Assembly: GCA_964564595.1 (NCBI GenBank)
Contig: CAZMCA010000211.1
Location: forward strand, 1 to 5,573
DNA length: 5,573 nt
Origin: JBEVOS01 sp964564595
Lineage (GTDB): Bacteria > Pseudomonadota > Alphaproteobacteria > Caulobacterales > Aquidulcibacteraceae
Direction of reading: 5' to 3'
A program made the position numbers and the translations under genes. Positions 1-5,109 of the stretch are shown here, piece by piece (the stretch's first letter is position 1; every line of letters starts with the position of its first letter). The notes under the pieces are model-generated. The model was not told the DNA's origin, did no database searches, and worked only from the letters and a program-made list of their open reading frames with translations.

Positions 1-891
1 ATCCGCGTTCTCTACTCTGAGATCGGGCGAATCATGAACCACATCATGAACGTCTGCATGCAGGCGATGGATGTGGGCGCGCTGACGCCGCCGCTCTGGG
101 GCTTCGAAGAGCGGGAAAAGCTCTGCGTGTTTTACGAGCGCGCGTCTGGCTCACGCATGCACTCAGCCTATTTCCGGCCGGGCGGCGTGCACCAGGATTT
201 GCCGCCGGCGCTGATCGACGACATCGCCGCGTTCTGCGAGCACTATCCAAAGCTTGTGAACGACCTTGAGACGCTGCTTACCGACAACCGCATCTTCAAG
301 CAGCGCAACGTCGATATCGGCGTTGTCAGCCAGCAAGACGTGTTCGATTGGGGCATGTCTGGCGTGATGGCGCGTGGCTCTGGTCTCGCTTGGGATCTGC
401 GGCGCGCGCAGCCATACGAAATCTACTCGGAACTAGCGTTTAAGATTCCGGTCGGTAAGAACGGGGATTGCTACGACCGCTATCTGTGCCGTGTCGAAGA
501 GATGCATGAGTCCGTGAAGATCATGCAGCAGTGCATCGCGTTGCTGCGGTCAACACCGGGGCCGGTGCTGCCTGAGCATTCGAAGTATTCGCCGCCACGG
601 CGCGCCGAGATGAAAAGCTCGATGGAAGCGCTTATCCATCACTTCAAGCTCTACACCGAAGGCTTCCACGTGCCGGCGGGTGAAGCGTATGCCGCCGTGG
701 AGGCGCCGAAAGGCGAGTTTGGCGTCTACCTCGTCGCGGACGGCACCAACCGGCCTTATCGGTGCAAGATCCGCGCGCCGGGTTTCACGCATCTCGAGGC
801 GATGGACTATCTCTGCAAGGGCCACATGCTGGCCGATGTGAGCGCGATCCTCGGCTCGATCGATATCGTGTTCGGGGAAGTCGACCGGTGA
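1..891 (+). CDS. nuoD: NADH-quinone oxidoreductase subunit D (NuoD, 49 kDa type), 5' end missing
   Basis: The reading frame is open from base 1 and ends at TGA 889-891, giving 296 residues. Family members are about 400 residues, so roughly the first 100 lie outside the window, including the conserved His and Tyr of the quinone pocket. NuoD is a peripheral-arm subunit of complex I that, with NuoB, forms the quinone-reduction chamber above the membrane. Recognisable family stretches include EEREKL near the start, YFRPGGVHQDLP, LLTDNRIFKQR, NVDIGVV, SGVMARGSG, GDCYDRYLCRVEEM, EALIHHFKLYTEG, APKGEFGVYLV, PYRCKIRAPGF and the C-terminal LGSIDIVFGEVDR. The protein ends exactly where alphaproteobacterial NuoD does, so the stop is genuine. 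It is a stand-alone NuoD, not a NuoCD fusion. The next gene begins 22 bases downstream on the same strand, consistent with an operon. I see no disrupted motif within the visible part. Confidence 0.98.
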   Translation: MRVLYSEIGRIMNHIMNVCMQAMDVGALTPPLWGFEEREKLCVFYERASGSRMHSAYFRPGGVHQDLPPALIDDIAAFCEHYPKLVNDLETLLTDNRIFKQRNVDIGVVSQQDVFDWGMSGVMARGSGLAWDLRRAQPYEIYSELAFKIPVGKNGDCYDRYLCRVEEMHESVKIMQQCIALLRSTPGPVLPEHSKYSPPRRAEMKSSMEALIHHFKLYTEGFHVPAGEAYAAVEAPKGEFGVYLVADGTNRPYRCKIRAPGFTHLEAMDYLCKGHMLADVSAILGSIDIVFGEVDR

Positions 892-913
892 GACCGGCGG
901 CGGGCGCCGCGCG

Positions 914-1327
914 ATGATGATCTGGATCGAGATCGTAACGGCCGCGATCATCGCAGTTGCGGTATTCGTGACGGCGCTCTTCCGGCTAAAGGCCGAGCAC
1001 ATGGGCGGGGACGCGACCGCCGTGCGCATCGGGGCGGCGCTCCAGGGGCTGCTCTTTGGTAGCGCGATAGCATTCGTGATGTTGCCGCTGCGGATGCAGC
1101 TGATGGCGAATGGCGCGCCGCCGCCCCGAAGCTTCAGCGCATGGTTCATCGCGCTTGGCATCATCTGGTTCGTGCGAAGCGGGGTGATGGCTCGGATGCC
1201 ACTGATCGGCCACCCGTTCCGCGCCTACCGGCTGGCAAGCCTCCGGCAGAGCGTTTCTGTCGCGGAGGCGCGGATCACGCGGCTCGAGGCGCTGGATCGG
1301 CCCAAAGATGGGGCGGCTACGCCATGA
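914..1327 (+). CDS. Unrecognised small membrane protein encoded between nuoD and nuoE
   Basis: I do not recognise this 137-residue protein. It shows three hydrophobic segments likely to span the membrane, at about residues 3-23, 39-59 and 74-93. They are followed by a basic stretch (RMPLIGHPFRAYRLASLR) and a heptad-like, charged C-terminal helix (residues about 107-127) that may be amphipathic or form a coiled coil. The start is ATG at 914 or the adjacent ATG at 917; no good Shine-Dalgarno sequence precedes either, so translation may be coupled to nuoD 22 bases upstream. The stop overlaps an ATG (ATGA, 1324-1327). Its place inside the nuo operon suggests an inner-membrane role related to complex I or simple co-transcription, but this is inference from context only. 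Third-position GC bias and the good fit between neighbouring genes support a real gene rather than a chance frame. Confidence 0.75.
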   Translation: MMIWIEIVTAAIIAVAVFVTALFRLKAEHMGGDATAVRIGAALQGLLFGSAIAFVMLPLRMQLMANGAPPPRSFSAWFIALGIIWFVRSGVMARMPLIGHPFRAYRLASLRQSVSVAEARITRLEALDRPKDGAATP

Positions 1328-1377
1328 GGCCCCCTCGCGATTTCCAGCGGGGCGCTCTAGAAAGCCGCCCGACATGA
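1324..1377 (+). other. Possible 17-codon coupling ORF linking two operon genes
   Basis: The frame runs from ATG at 1324 to TGA at 1375-1377. Its start overlaps the stop of the membrane-protein gene as ATGA (1324-1327), and its stop overlaps the start of the NTF2-like gene as ATGA (1374-1377). The 46-base gap between those genes is therefore bridged by one in-frame mini-ORF with a coupling overlap at each end. The peptide (starting MRPPRDFQRG) resembles nothing I know. No good Shine-Dalgarno is visible for the downstream gene, which fits delivery of ribosomes by coupling. Chance remains possible, and I would not call it a protein-coding gene without ribosome profiling. Confidence 0.3.
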
Positions 1378-1706
1378 GTCCGACCGATATCGCCCAAGGG
1401 CAACTCGACGCCTACAACGCCCAGAACCTGGACGCCTACATGGCGTTCTTCGCCGACCATTGCGTCATCGCCGATCTGAACGGGCAGGTGACGAGCCCGA
1501 ACGCCGCTGCGATCCGCGAGCGCTACGCCAAGGCGTTCGCGCAATGGCCGCAGAACAAGGCCGTGCTCTTGAACCGGATCGCGCTCGGTAACGTCGTGGT
1601 CGACCATGAGGACGTGATCCGCGCGCCGGGAGGCGAACGGTTCGAAGCGATCGCCATCTACACCATCGCGGACGGCAAGATCGTTCGCGTCGACTTCGCA
1701 AGGTAA
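1374..1706 (+). CDS. NTF2-like / SnoaL-like small cone-fold protein
   Basis: The protein is 110 residues, typical of single-domain NTF2-like (SnoaL, ketosteroid isomerase-like) proteins. The N-terminal helix has the characteristic Q-x-x-AYN-x-x-x-x-DAY-x-x-FF pattern (residues 10-26), followed by a strand (CVIADLNGQ, residues 30-38), then IRERY (47-51). The C-terminal strand pair ends in IYTIADGKIVRVDF (95-108), the usual last hairpin of this fold. Family members include isomerases, hydrolases and pure ligand-binding proteins, so no reaction can be assigned. Start choice: an in-frame ATG at 1308 would add 22 Arg/Pro-rich residues and overlap the upstream gene. ATG 1374 starts just before the first domain helix and is preferred. 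nuoE follows after 6 bases, so the two are almost certainly co-transcribed. A link to complex I function is not shown by the sequence. Confidence 0.85.
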   Translation: MSPTDIAQGQLDAYNAQNLDAYMAFFADHCVIADLNGQVTSPNAAAIRERYAKAFAQWPQNKAVLLNRIALGNVVVDHEDVIRAPGGERFEAIAIYTIADGKIVRVDFAR

Positions 1707-1712
1707 GCGCCC

Positions 1713-2372
1713 ATGTCTGTCCGCCGTCTTGCAGCCGACCAGCCCGCCAGCTTCGCGTTCACCGATGCGAGCATGGAGACCGTGCGATTCTGGCTCGCGA
1801 AGTATCCAGCGGAGCGCAAAGCGTCGGCTGTGATCCCGCTCTTGTGGATCGCGCAGAAGCAAGAAGGCTGGGTGAGTGAGCCTGCCGTGCGCGCAATCGC
1901 GGACATGCTGGACATGGCGGTGATCCGCGTCCTGGAAGTCGTCACGTTCTACACGATGTTTCATCTCCAGCCGGTCGGAAAGCATCATCTACAAGTGTGC
2001 GGCACGACGCCGTGCATGCTGCGCGGGTCCGAAGCGCTGAAGGATGTGTGCAAGCGCCGCATCGGCGACAAGTTCGAAGTGACCGCCGATGGGCTCTTTT
2101 CCTGGGAAGAGGTCGAGTGCGTCGGCGCCTGTACGAATGCGCCGGTGGTGGCGATCCATGACTACTTCCATGAAGACCTGACGGCGGACGCGTTCGAAGC
2201 GCTGATCGACAAGCTCGCGCGCGGCGAGGCGATCGAGCGCGGCTCGGCGATTGGGCGGATCAATTCTGCGCCCGAGGGCGGGCCGGACGTCCTGAAGGAC
2301 CCGTCTTTGTATGACGGCTCGTTGGCGCAAAAGCTCACGCTGCCGAACCTTCCTGAACCAAGCGCGACGTGA
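1713..2372 (+). CDS. nuoE: NADH-quinone oxidoreductase subunit E (NuoE, 24 kDa type)
   Basis: NuoE is the thioredoxin-fold subunit that carries the [2Fe-2S] cluster N1a beside the FMN of NuoF in the NADH-oxidising module. The four cysteine ligands are present with normal spacing: C96 and C101 (CGTTPC) and C136 and C140 (CVGAC). The N-terminal helical domain shows KYPAERKASAVIPLL (30-44), AQKQEGWVS (47-55) and the conserved VVTFYTMFHLQPVG (76-89). The protein is 219 residues, longer than the enterobacterial form (about 166). The extra C-terminal tail (from about residue 170, with SAPEGGPDVLKDPSLYDG) is usual in alphaproteobacteria. ATG 1713 is preceded by AAGG (1700-1703), a weak Shine-Dalgarno inside the end of the previous gene. 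The TGA stop shares one base with the ATG of the next gene, indicating coupling. All ligand residues are intact, in contrast to nuoF downstream. Confidence 0.98.
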   Translation: MSVRRLAADQPASFAFTDASMETVRFWLAKYPAERKASAVIPLLWIAQKQEGWVSEPAVRAIADMLDMAVIRVLEVVTFYTMFHLQPVGKHHLQVCGTTPCMLRGSEALKDVCKRRIGDKFEVTADGLFSWEEVECVGACTNAPVVAIHDYFHEDLTADAFEALIDKLARGEAIERGSAIGRINSAPEGGPDVLKDPSLYDGSLAQKLTLPNLPEPSAT

Positions 2373-2647
2373 TGAGCGACGCTGAGAGCCCGACGCCGCC
2401 ACCCGAGAGCGAAACGCTGCCCAAGCGCAAAGCACTGCCGTGGGAAGAGAAGGACGCAACCAAGCATCCGGGCTTCAAGGCGGCGGCTTTCATCTACCTC
2501 GCGGCGGCGCTGATCATGATTGGTGTCAGTGCGTACATGCTGCTCTCGGTCGGCCATCCGTTGATGAGCGTGCCGGTGATCGCGCCGGCGTTTGGCGCGT
2601 TCTACTTCATCGTGCGCTTCGCGATGATGCTGCGGCCGAAGATCTGA
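2372..2647 (+). CDS. Unrecognised two-helix membrane protein encoded between nuoE and nuoF
   Basis: This 91-residue protein is not one I can name. It has an acidic, proline-rich N terminus (residues 3-17), a basic/aromatic linker with LPWEEKDATKHPGFK (22-36), and two hydrophobic helices at about 37-59 and 66-87. The second carries an arginine (R82) near its end, and the protein finishes with RPKI. The start at ATG 2372 overlaps the nuoE stop by one base (TGATG); a GTG at 2369 would add one residue. Small membrane proteins at this point of the operon occur in other alphaproteobacteria, but I cannot tell whether this one is homologous to them. A role as a complex I accessory or assembly factor is inference from position only. 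Tight coupling to nuoE and 18 bases to nuoF make it a firm operon member. Confidence 0.8.
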   Translation: MSDAESPTPPPESETLPKRKALPWEEKDATKHPGFKAAAFIYLAAALIMIGVSAYMLLSVGHPLMSVPVIAPAFGAFYFIVRFAMMLRPKI

Positions 2648-2650
2648 GTT

Positions 2651-2655
2651 GAGGG
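2651..2655 (+). promoter_or_regulatory. Shine-Dalgarno for nuoF
   Basis: GAGGG lies 10 bases before ATG 2666, in the 18-base gap after the small membrane-protein gene. It supports ATG 2666 as the original nuoF start, where the protein begins MLADKDRIF as expected for alphaproteobacterial NuoF. It also argues against the internal ATG 2860 as the natural start. Confidence 0.6.
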
Positions 2656-2824
2656 ACTGAACGACATGCTTGCCGATAAGGACCGCATCTTCCTCAATCT
2701 CTACGGCGTCCACGATTGGGGCCTTGAGGGCGCCAAGAAGCGCGGCGCGTGGAACGCGGTGCCGGACATGATCAGCGCCGGGCGCGACTGGATCATCCAG
2801 CAAGTAAAGGATAGCGGCCTGCGA

Positions 2825-2841
2825 GGGCGGGGCGGGGCGGG
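2825..2841 (+). other. G-quadruplex-type motif inside nuoF
   Basis: Four G-runs of 3, 4, 4 and 3 are separated by single C bases (2825-2827, 2829-2832, 2834-2837, 2839-2841) on the coding strand. This matches the strict G3+N1 pattern, whose single-base loops favour stable quadruplexes. It encodes part of the conserved RGRGGAG stretch, so the amino acids are constrained, but the run depends on the codons chosen. It lies about 40 bases before the nuoF deletion point. Confidence 0.7.
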
Positions 2842-2878
2842 CTTTCCGACCGCGCTCAAATGGACCTTCATGCCGAAG

Positions 2879-2886
2879 GAAGTGAG
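2879..2886 (+). other. Deletion/frameshift junction in nuoF
   Basis: The GAA codon for the Glu of MPKE (2879-2881, frame of 2666) and the GAG codon for the Glu of EIMRHDPH (2884-2886, next frame) are separated by only two bases. In related NuoF proteins about 23 residues lie between them, so two bases replace about 69. That means a net loss near 67 bases, with 64 or 70 possible given loop-length variation, all leaving the observed frame change. No insertion-sequence remnant is visible at the junction. Confidence 0.85.
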
Positions 2887-3911
2887 ATCATGCGGCACGA
2901 TCCGCACCTCTTCATCGAAGGATGCATGCTCGCTTCGTACTGCATCCGCGCGAATGCTTGTTACGTTTATATTCGCGGCGAGTTCGTGCTCGAGCGCGAG
3001 CGCATGGAAGCGGCGATCAAGCAGGCCTACGAGGCCAAGCTGATCGGCAAGGACAACATCAACGGATGGGATTTCGACATCTACATCCACCACGGCGGCG
3101 GCGCGTACATCTGCGGTGAAGAGACCGCGCTGCTCGAAAGCCTCGAAGGCAAGAAGGGCCAGCCGCGCTTGAAGCCGCCGTTCCCGGCGAACGCAGGCCT
3201 CTATGGTTGCCCGACGACGGTGAACAATGTCGAGAGCATTGCCGTGGTCGGCACGATCCTCCGCCGCGGCTCAAAGTGGTTCGCGGGCATTGGCCGCGCC
3301 AACAACACGGGCACGAAGGTGATGTGCATCTCGGGGCACGTGAACCGGCCGTGCAATGTCGAAGTCGAGATGAGCATTCCGCTGAAAGAGTTGATTGAGA
3401 GCTACGCGGGTGGCGTGCGCGGCGGTTGGGGCAATCTTAAAGCGGTTATCCCCGGCGGATCGAGTGTGCGGATGATTCCCGCGCATGAAGCCGAAACCGC
3501 GCTCATGGATTACGACTCGCTGTTGGCGCTGAAGAGCGGGCTTGGGACGGCGGCGGTGATCGTGATGGATCAATCGACCGATCTTATCCGCGCGATCGCA
3601 CGGCTTGCCTATTTCTACAAGCATGAGAGTTGCGGCCAGTGCACGCCGTGCCGTGAGGGCACGGGCTGGATGTGGCGCGTGCTGGAGCGCATGGCGCTCG
3701 GCGATGCAGAGCACAGCGAAATCGATTTGCTATTGGACGTCGCCAGCCAGGTCGAGGGTCACACGATTTGCGGGCTTGGCGACGCCGCGGCGTGGCCGAT
3801 CCAGGGCCTGATCCGGCACTTCCGGCCTGAAATCGAGCAGCGCATCGATCGCTATCGTGCCGCCAAGGGTGTGCATCAAGTCCGCGCGCCACAGCCAGCG
3901 GTCTGATCTTC

Positions 3912-4637
3912 ATGCGCGGCGCACTGGTTCTCGCCGCTGCGCTTCTGGGCATCGGTGCGTGCGACCGTGCGCTGCCTGCAGCCGACCCTTTTGCTTCGGA
4001 GCGGCCGACACCGGAGGCCGTCGGCGTGCCGCCATTGCCGGTGGACGCCCATGAGTCTGTGCGGACGCACTACACAGAGCGCGTGACCCTCTTTGCGACA
4101 TTGCCGCCGATACCGGGGGGTGTTGCGTTCGTTGGCGATAGCCTGACCGATGCGATGCGTTGGAGCGAAGTGTTTCCATCGCGCCGTGTCCGCAATTTCG
4201 GGGTCAACGCGGACACGGTGCAGGGCGTCGTCAACCGGATCGATCAGGTCATCGCGGCAGAGCCGGCGCAGGTCTTCATCATGGTAGGAACCAACGACAT
4301 CGCGGCCGGGCGGACGAGCGATGAAATCGCCGGCGGCTACGCGACACTGCTTGACCGGCTGAAGGAGGGGCTCCCGCACGCGCGGATCTATGTCCAGAGC
4401 GTGCTGCCGCGGGAGGCCGCGCGCGATGGCGTTGTGCGGGAGGTGAACGCACGTCTCGCGGTGCTCGCGAGAGATCGGGGCGCGGAATACATTGATCTCC
4501 ACAGCCGATTTGCAGTGGAAGGCGGGCGGATCGACCCGCGTGTGACGCTGGACGATCTTCATCTCGCCGGCGAGGGCTATGCCCGCTGGCGCGAGGTGAT
4601 CGCGCCGCTCATCGAGCCGGAGGAGGCCGCGCGATGA
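3912..4637 (+). CDS. SGNH/GDSL-family hydrolase, predicted lipoprotein
   Basis: This 241-residue protein starts with a short lipoprotein signal: MR, a hydrophobic core (residues 4-15) and lipobox I14-G15-A16-C17. The residue after the cysteine is Asp18, which in E. coli favours retention in the inner membrane; whether that rule holds here is uncertain. The SGNH blocks are complete: FVGDSLTD with nucleophile S77 (block I), G97 in RNFGVNADT (block II), N128 in VGTND (block III) and D214/H217 in LDDLHLAGEGY (block V). The arrangement resembles the GDSL-type lipase/acylhydrolase group that includes bacterial PAF-acetylhydrolase-like esterases and carbohydrate acetylesterases; the substrate cannot be read from sequence. 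It follows nuoF by 5 bases with no clear ribosome site, so it is probably coupled to nuoF translation and could be lowered by the nuoF frameshift. Its stop overlaps the next start (ATGA, 4634-4637). Confidence 0.9.
   Translation: MRGALVLAAALLGIGACDRALPAADPFASERPTPEAVGVPPLPVDAHESVRTHYTERVTLFATLPPIPGGVAFVGDSLTDAMRWSEVFPSRRVRNFGVNADTVQGVVNRIDQVIAAEPAQVFIMVGTNDIAAGRTSDEIAGGYATLLDRLKEGLPHARIYVQSVLPREAARDGVVREVNARLAVLARDRGAEYIDLHSRFAVEGGRIDPRVTLDDLHLAGEGYARWREVIAPLIEPEEAAR
4619..4626 (+). promoter_or_regulatory. Strong Shine-Dalgarno for the YciI-family gene
   Basis: GGAGGAGG lies 7 bases before ATG 4634, inside the last codons of the hydrolase gene (the Pro-Glu-Glu-Ala region). It is the best ribosome-binding site in the window and fixes the start at 4634. 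It also suggests this gene is translated well independently of the upstream gene. Confidence 0.75.
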
Positions 4638-4945
4638 AACACTTCATCCTCTTCTACGAGTATCGTGCTGACTACATGGAGGCGCGGGTTCCGTTGCGTC
4701 CGGCGCATATGCGCGAGGCGTTCAAGGCGATCGACCGGGGTGAAATGGTCCTGGCCGGCGCTTTTGCCGATCCCCCGGATGGAGGAGCGCTGGTGTTTCG
4801 CGGGGAAACGCGCGCCGTGGCGGAAGATTTTGCGCGCAACGATCCGTACGTGCTGAACGGCCTCGTGACCGCTTGGCGCGTGCGCGAATGGACGACGGTC
4901 ATTGGGGATTTGGCGCTTACTCCCGTTCAACGGCCACCGGATTAG
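4634..4945 (+). CDS. YciI-family protein
   Basis: The protein is 103 residues, typical of the YciI family, a dimeric ferredoxin-like alpha/beta fold with a conserved His and Asp that are thought to form an active site. Here H25 (RPAHMREA) and D70 (ARNDPYV) occupy those positions. The usual order is present: an N-terminal strand (MKHFILFYEY), a helix after His25, the GEMVLAGAF turn and strand (36-44), GGALVFRG (50-57), then a helix ending NDPYVLNGLV and the last strand (TAWRVREW). The reaction is unknown for most of the family; a few members are dehalogenase- or lactonase-like. The start overlaps the hydrolase stop by four bases (ATGA) and has a strong ribosome site. Nothing connects it biochemically to complex I apart from its place between nuoF and nuoG. 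Confidence 0.88.
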   Translation: MKHFILFYEYRADYMEARVPLRPAHMREAFKAIDRGEMVLAGAFADPPDGGALVFRGETRAVAEDFARNDPYVLNGLVTAWRVREWTTVIGDLALTPVQRPPD

Positions 4946-4963
4946 TTGCGAGACATTCGCAAC
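4945..4963. promoter_or_regulatory. Perfect 7-bp dyad right after the YciI stop
   Basis: GTTGCGA, five bases, then TCGCAAC form a perfect inverted repeat that begins at the last base of the YciI TAG stop. No T-run follows, so it is not a standard intrinsic terminator. It could be an operator or an mRNA 3'-end/processing hairpin. The dyad resembles Fur-type TGCGA..TCGCA boxes as I remember them, but that identification is tentative. Confidence 0.4.
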
Positions 4964-5109
4964 GTCGCCGTGCAGTGTGCGAGTGCGCGATTCGTTCGCT
5001 ACGTCAGCGGCTTGCGCGAGCCATACCGGGCCTTTGGGCCACTTGCGGCGGCGCAATAAATCGGCCACGAACCGCCCGCGATTTGGCCGATCGCGATATG
5101 GAATCGGTG
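4946..5109. other. 164-base intergenic region before nuoG, rich in inverted repeats
   Basis: This is the only long gap in the window. I see no convincing gene in it on either strand. Besides the dyad at its left edge it holds a short GGCT/AGCC stem (5009-5012 with 5019-5022), a GGCC/GGCC stem around 5030-5040, and two overlapping stems near nuoG. I find no clear -35/-10 pair. AT-rich CAATAAAT at 5055-5062 could form part of a weak promoter, but nothing supports it further. The region may hold an internal nuoG promoter, an RNA processing site or a dispersed intergenic repeat. Confidence 0.5.
5060..5095. repeat. Overlapping, mutually exclusive inverted repeats upstream of nuoG
   Basis: ATCGGCCA (5060-5067) pairs perfectly with TGGCCGAT (5084-5091) across a 16-base loop. 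Separately, CGCGAT (5077-5082) pairs perfectly with ATCGCG (5090-5095) across a 7-base loop. The right arms share bases 5090-5091, and the left arm of the second stem lies inside the loop of the first, so both cannot form fully at once. The second stem ends 14 bases before ATG 5110 and could affect ribosome access. Confidence 0.45.

Larger units (their letters stand above)
2666..3906 (+). pseudogene. nuoF: NADH-quinone oxidoreductase subunit F (NuoF, 51 kDa type), broken by an internal deletion and frameshift
   Basis: NuoF binds NADH and FMN and carries the [4Fe-4S] cluster N3. The gene is in two frames. The first (2666 to about 2881, 72 codons) has the N terminus and the glycine-rich RGRGGAGFPT (residues 53-62), and reads to MPKE. 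The second (from about 2884 to TGA 3904-3906, 340 codons) resumes at EIMRHDPH. It carries GAYICGEETALLES (from 3100), PTTVNNVES and the cluster motif ESCGQCTPCREG, with Cys codons at 3631, 3640 and 3649 and the fourth at 3769. About 22-23 expected residues are missing between MPKE and EIMRHDPH, including the N-A-D-E-S-E-P-G-T region that contacts FMN. Translation from 2666 would leave frame and stop at 3041-3043 (125 aa). Starting at ATG 2860 would give 348 aa without the N-terminal domain. Restored, the length would be about 435 aa, normal for the family. Everything else is well conserved, so the lesion is recent or is a sequence/assembly error. Confidence 0.92.

Noticed and set aside
550..1164. 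Long minus-strand frames opposite nuoD and the membrane-protein gene, and similar frames elsewhere (for example 1317-1988, 2162-2803, 3271-3714, 3876-4562)
   Set aside because: They are antisense to genes with clear family motifs or coding bias, are Arg/Ala/Pro/His-rich without recognisable domains, and arise from the high GC content.
1308..1373. Upstream ATG 1308 as the start of the NTF2-like gene
   Set aside because: The added 22 residues are Arg/Pro-rich, overlap the preceding gene and precede the natural beginning of the domain.
2870..2900. Programmed ribosomal frameshift in nuoF
   Set aside because: There is no slippery heptamer or downstream pseudoknot that I can see, and a frameshift would not supply the missing 22-23 conserved residues.
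2860..3906. Treating the 348-codon frame from ATG 2860 as a complete shortened NuoF
   Set aside because: Its first 10 codons (MDLHAEGSEI) are an out-of-frame reading of the upstream NuoF sequence, no ribosome site precedes it, and the product lacks the N-terminal glycine-rich loop. It is better read as the 3' part of a broken nuoF.
4945..4975. Intrinsic terminator after the YciI-family gene
   Set aside because: A hairpin is present but it is short and no run of T follows, and nuoG continues on the same strand.
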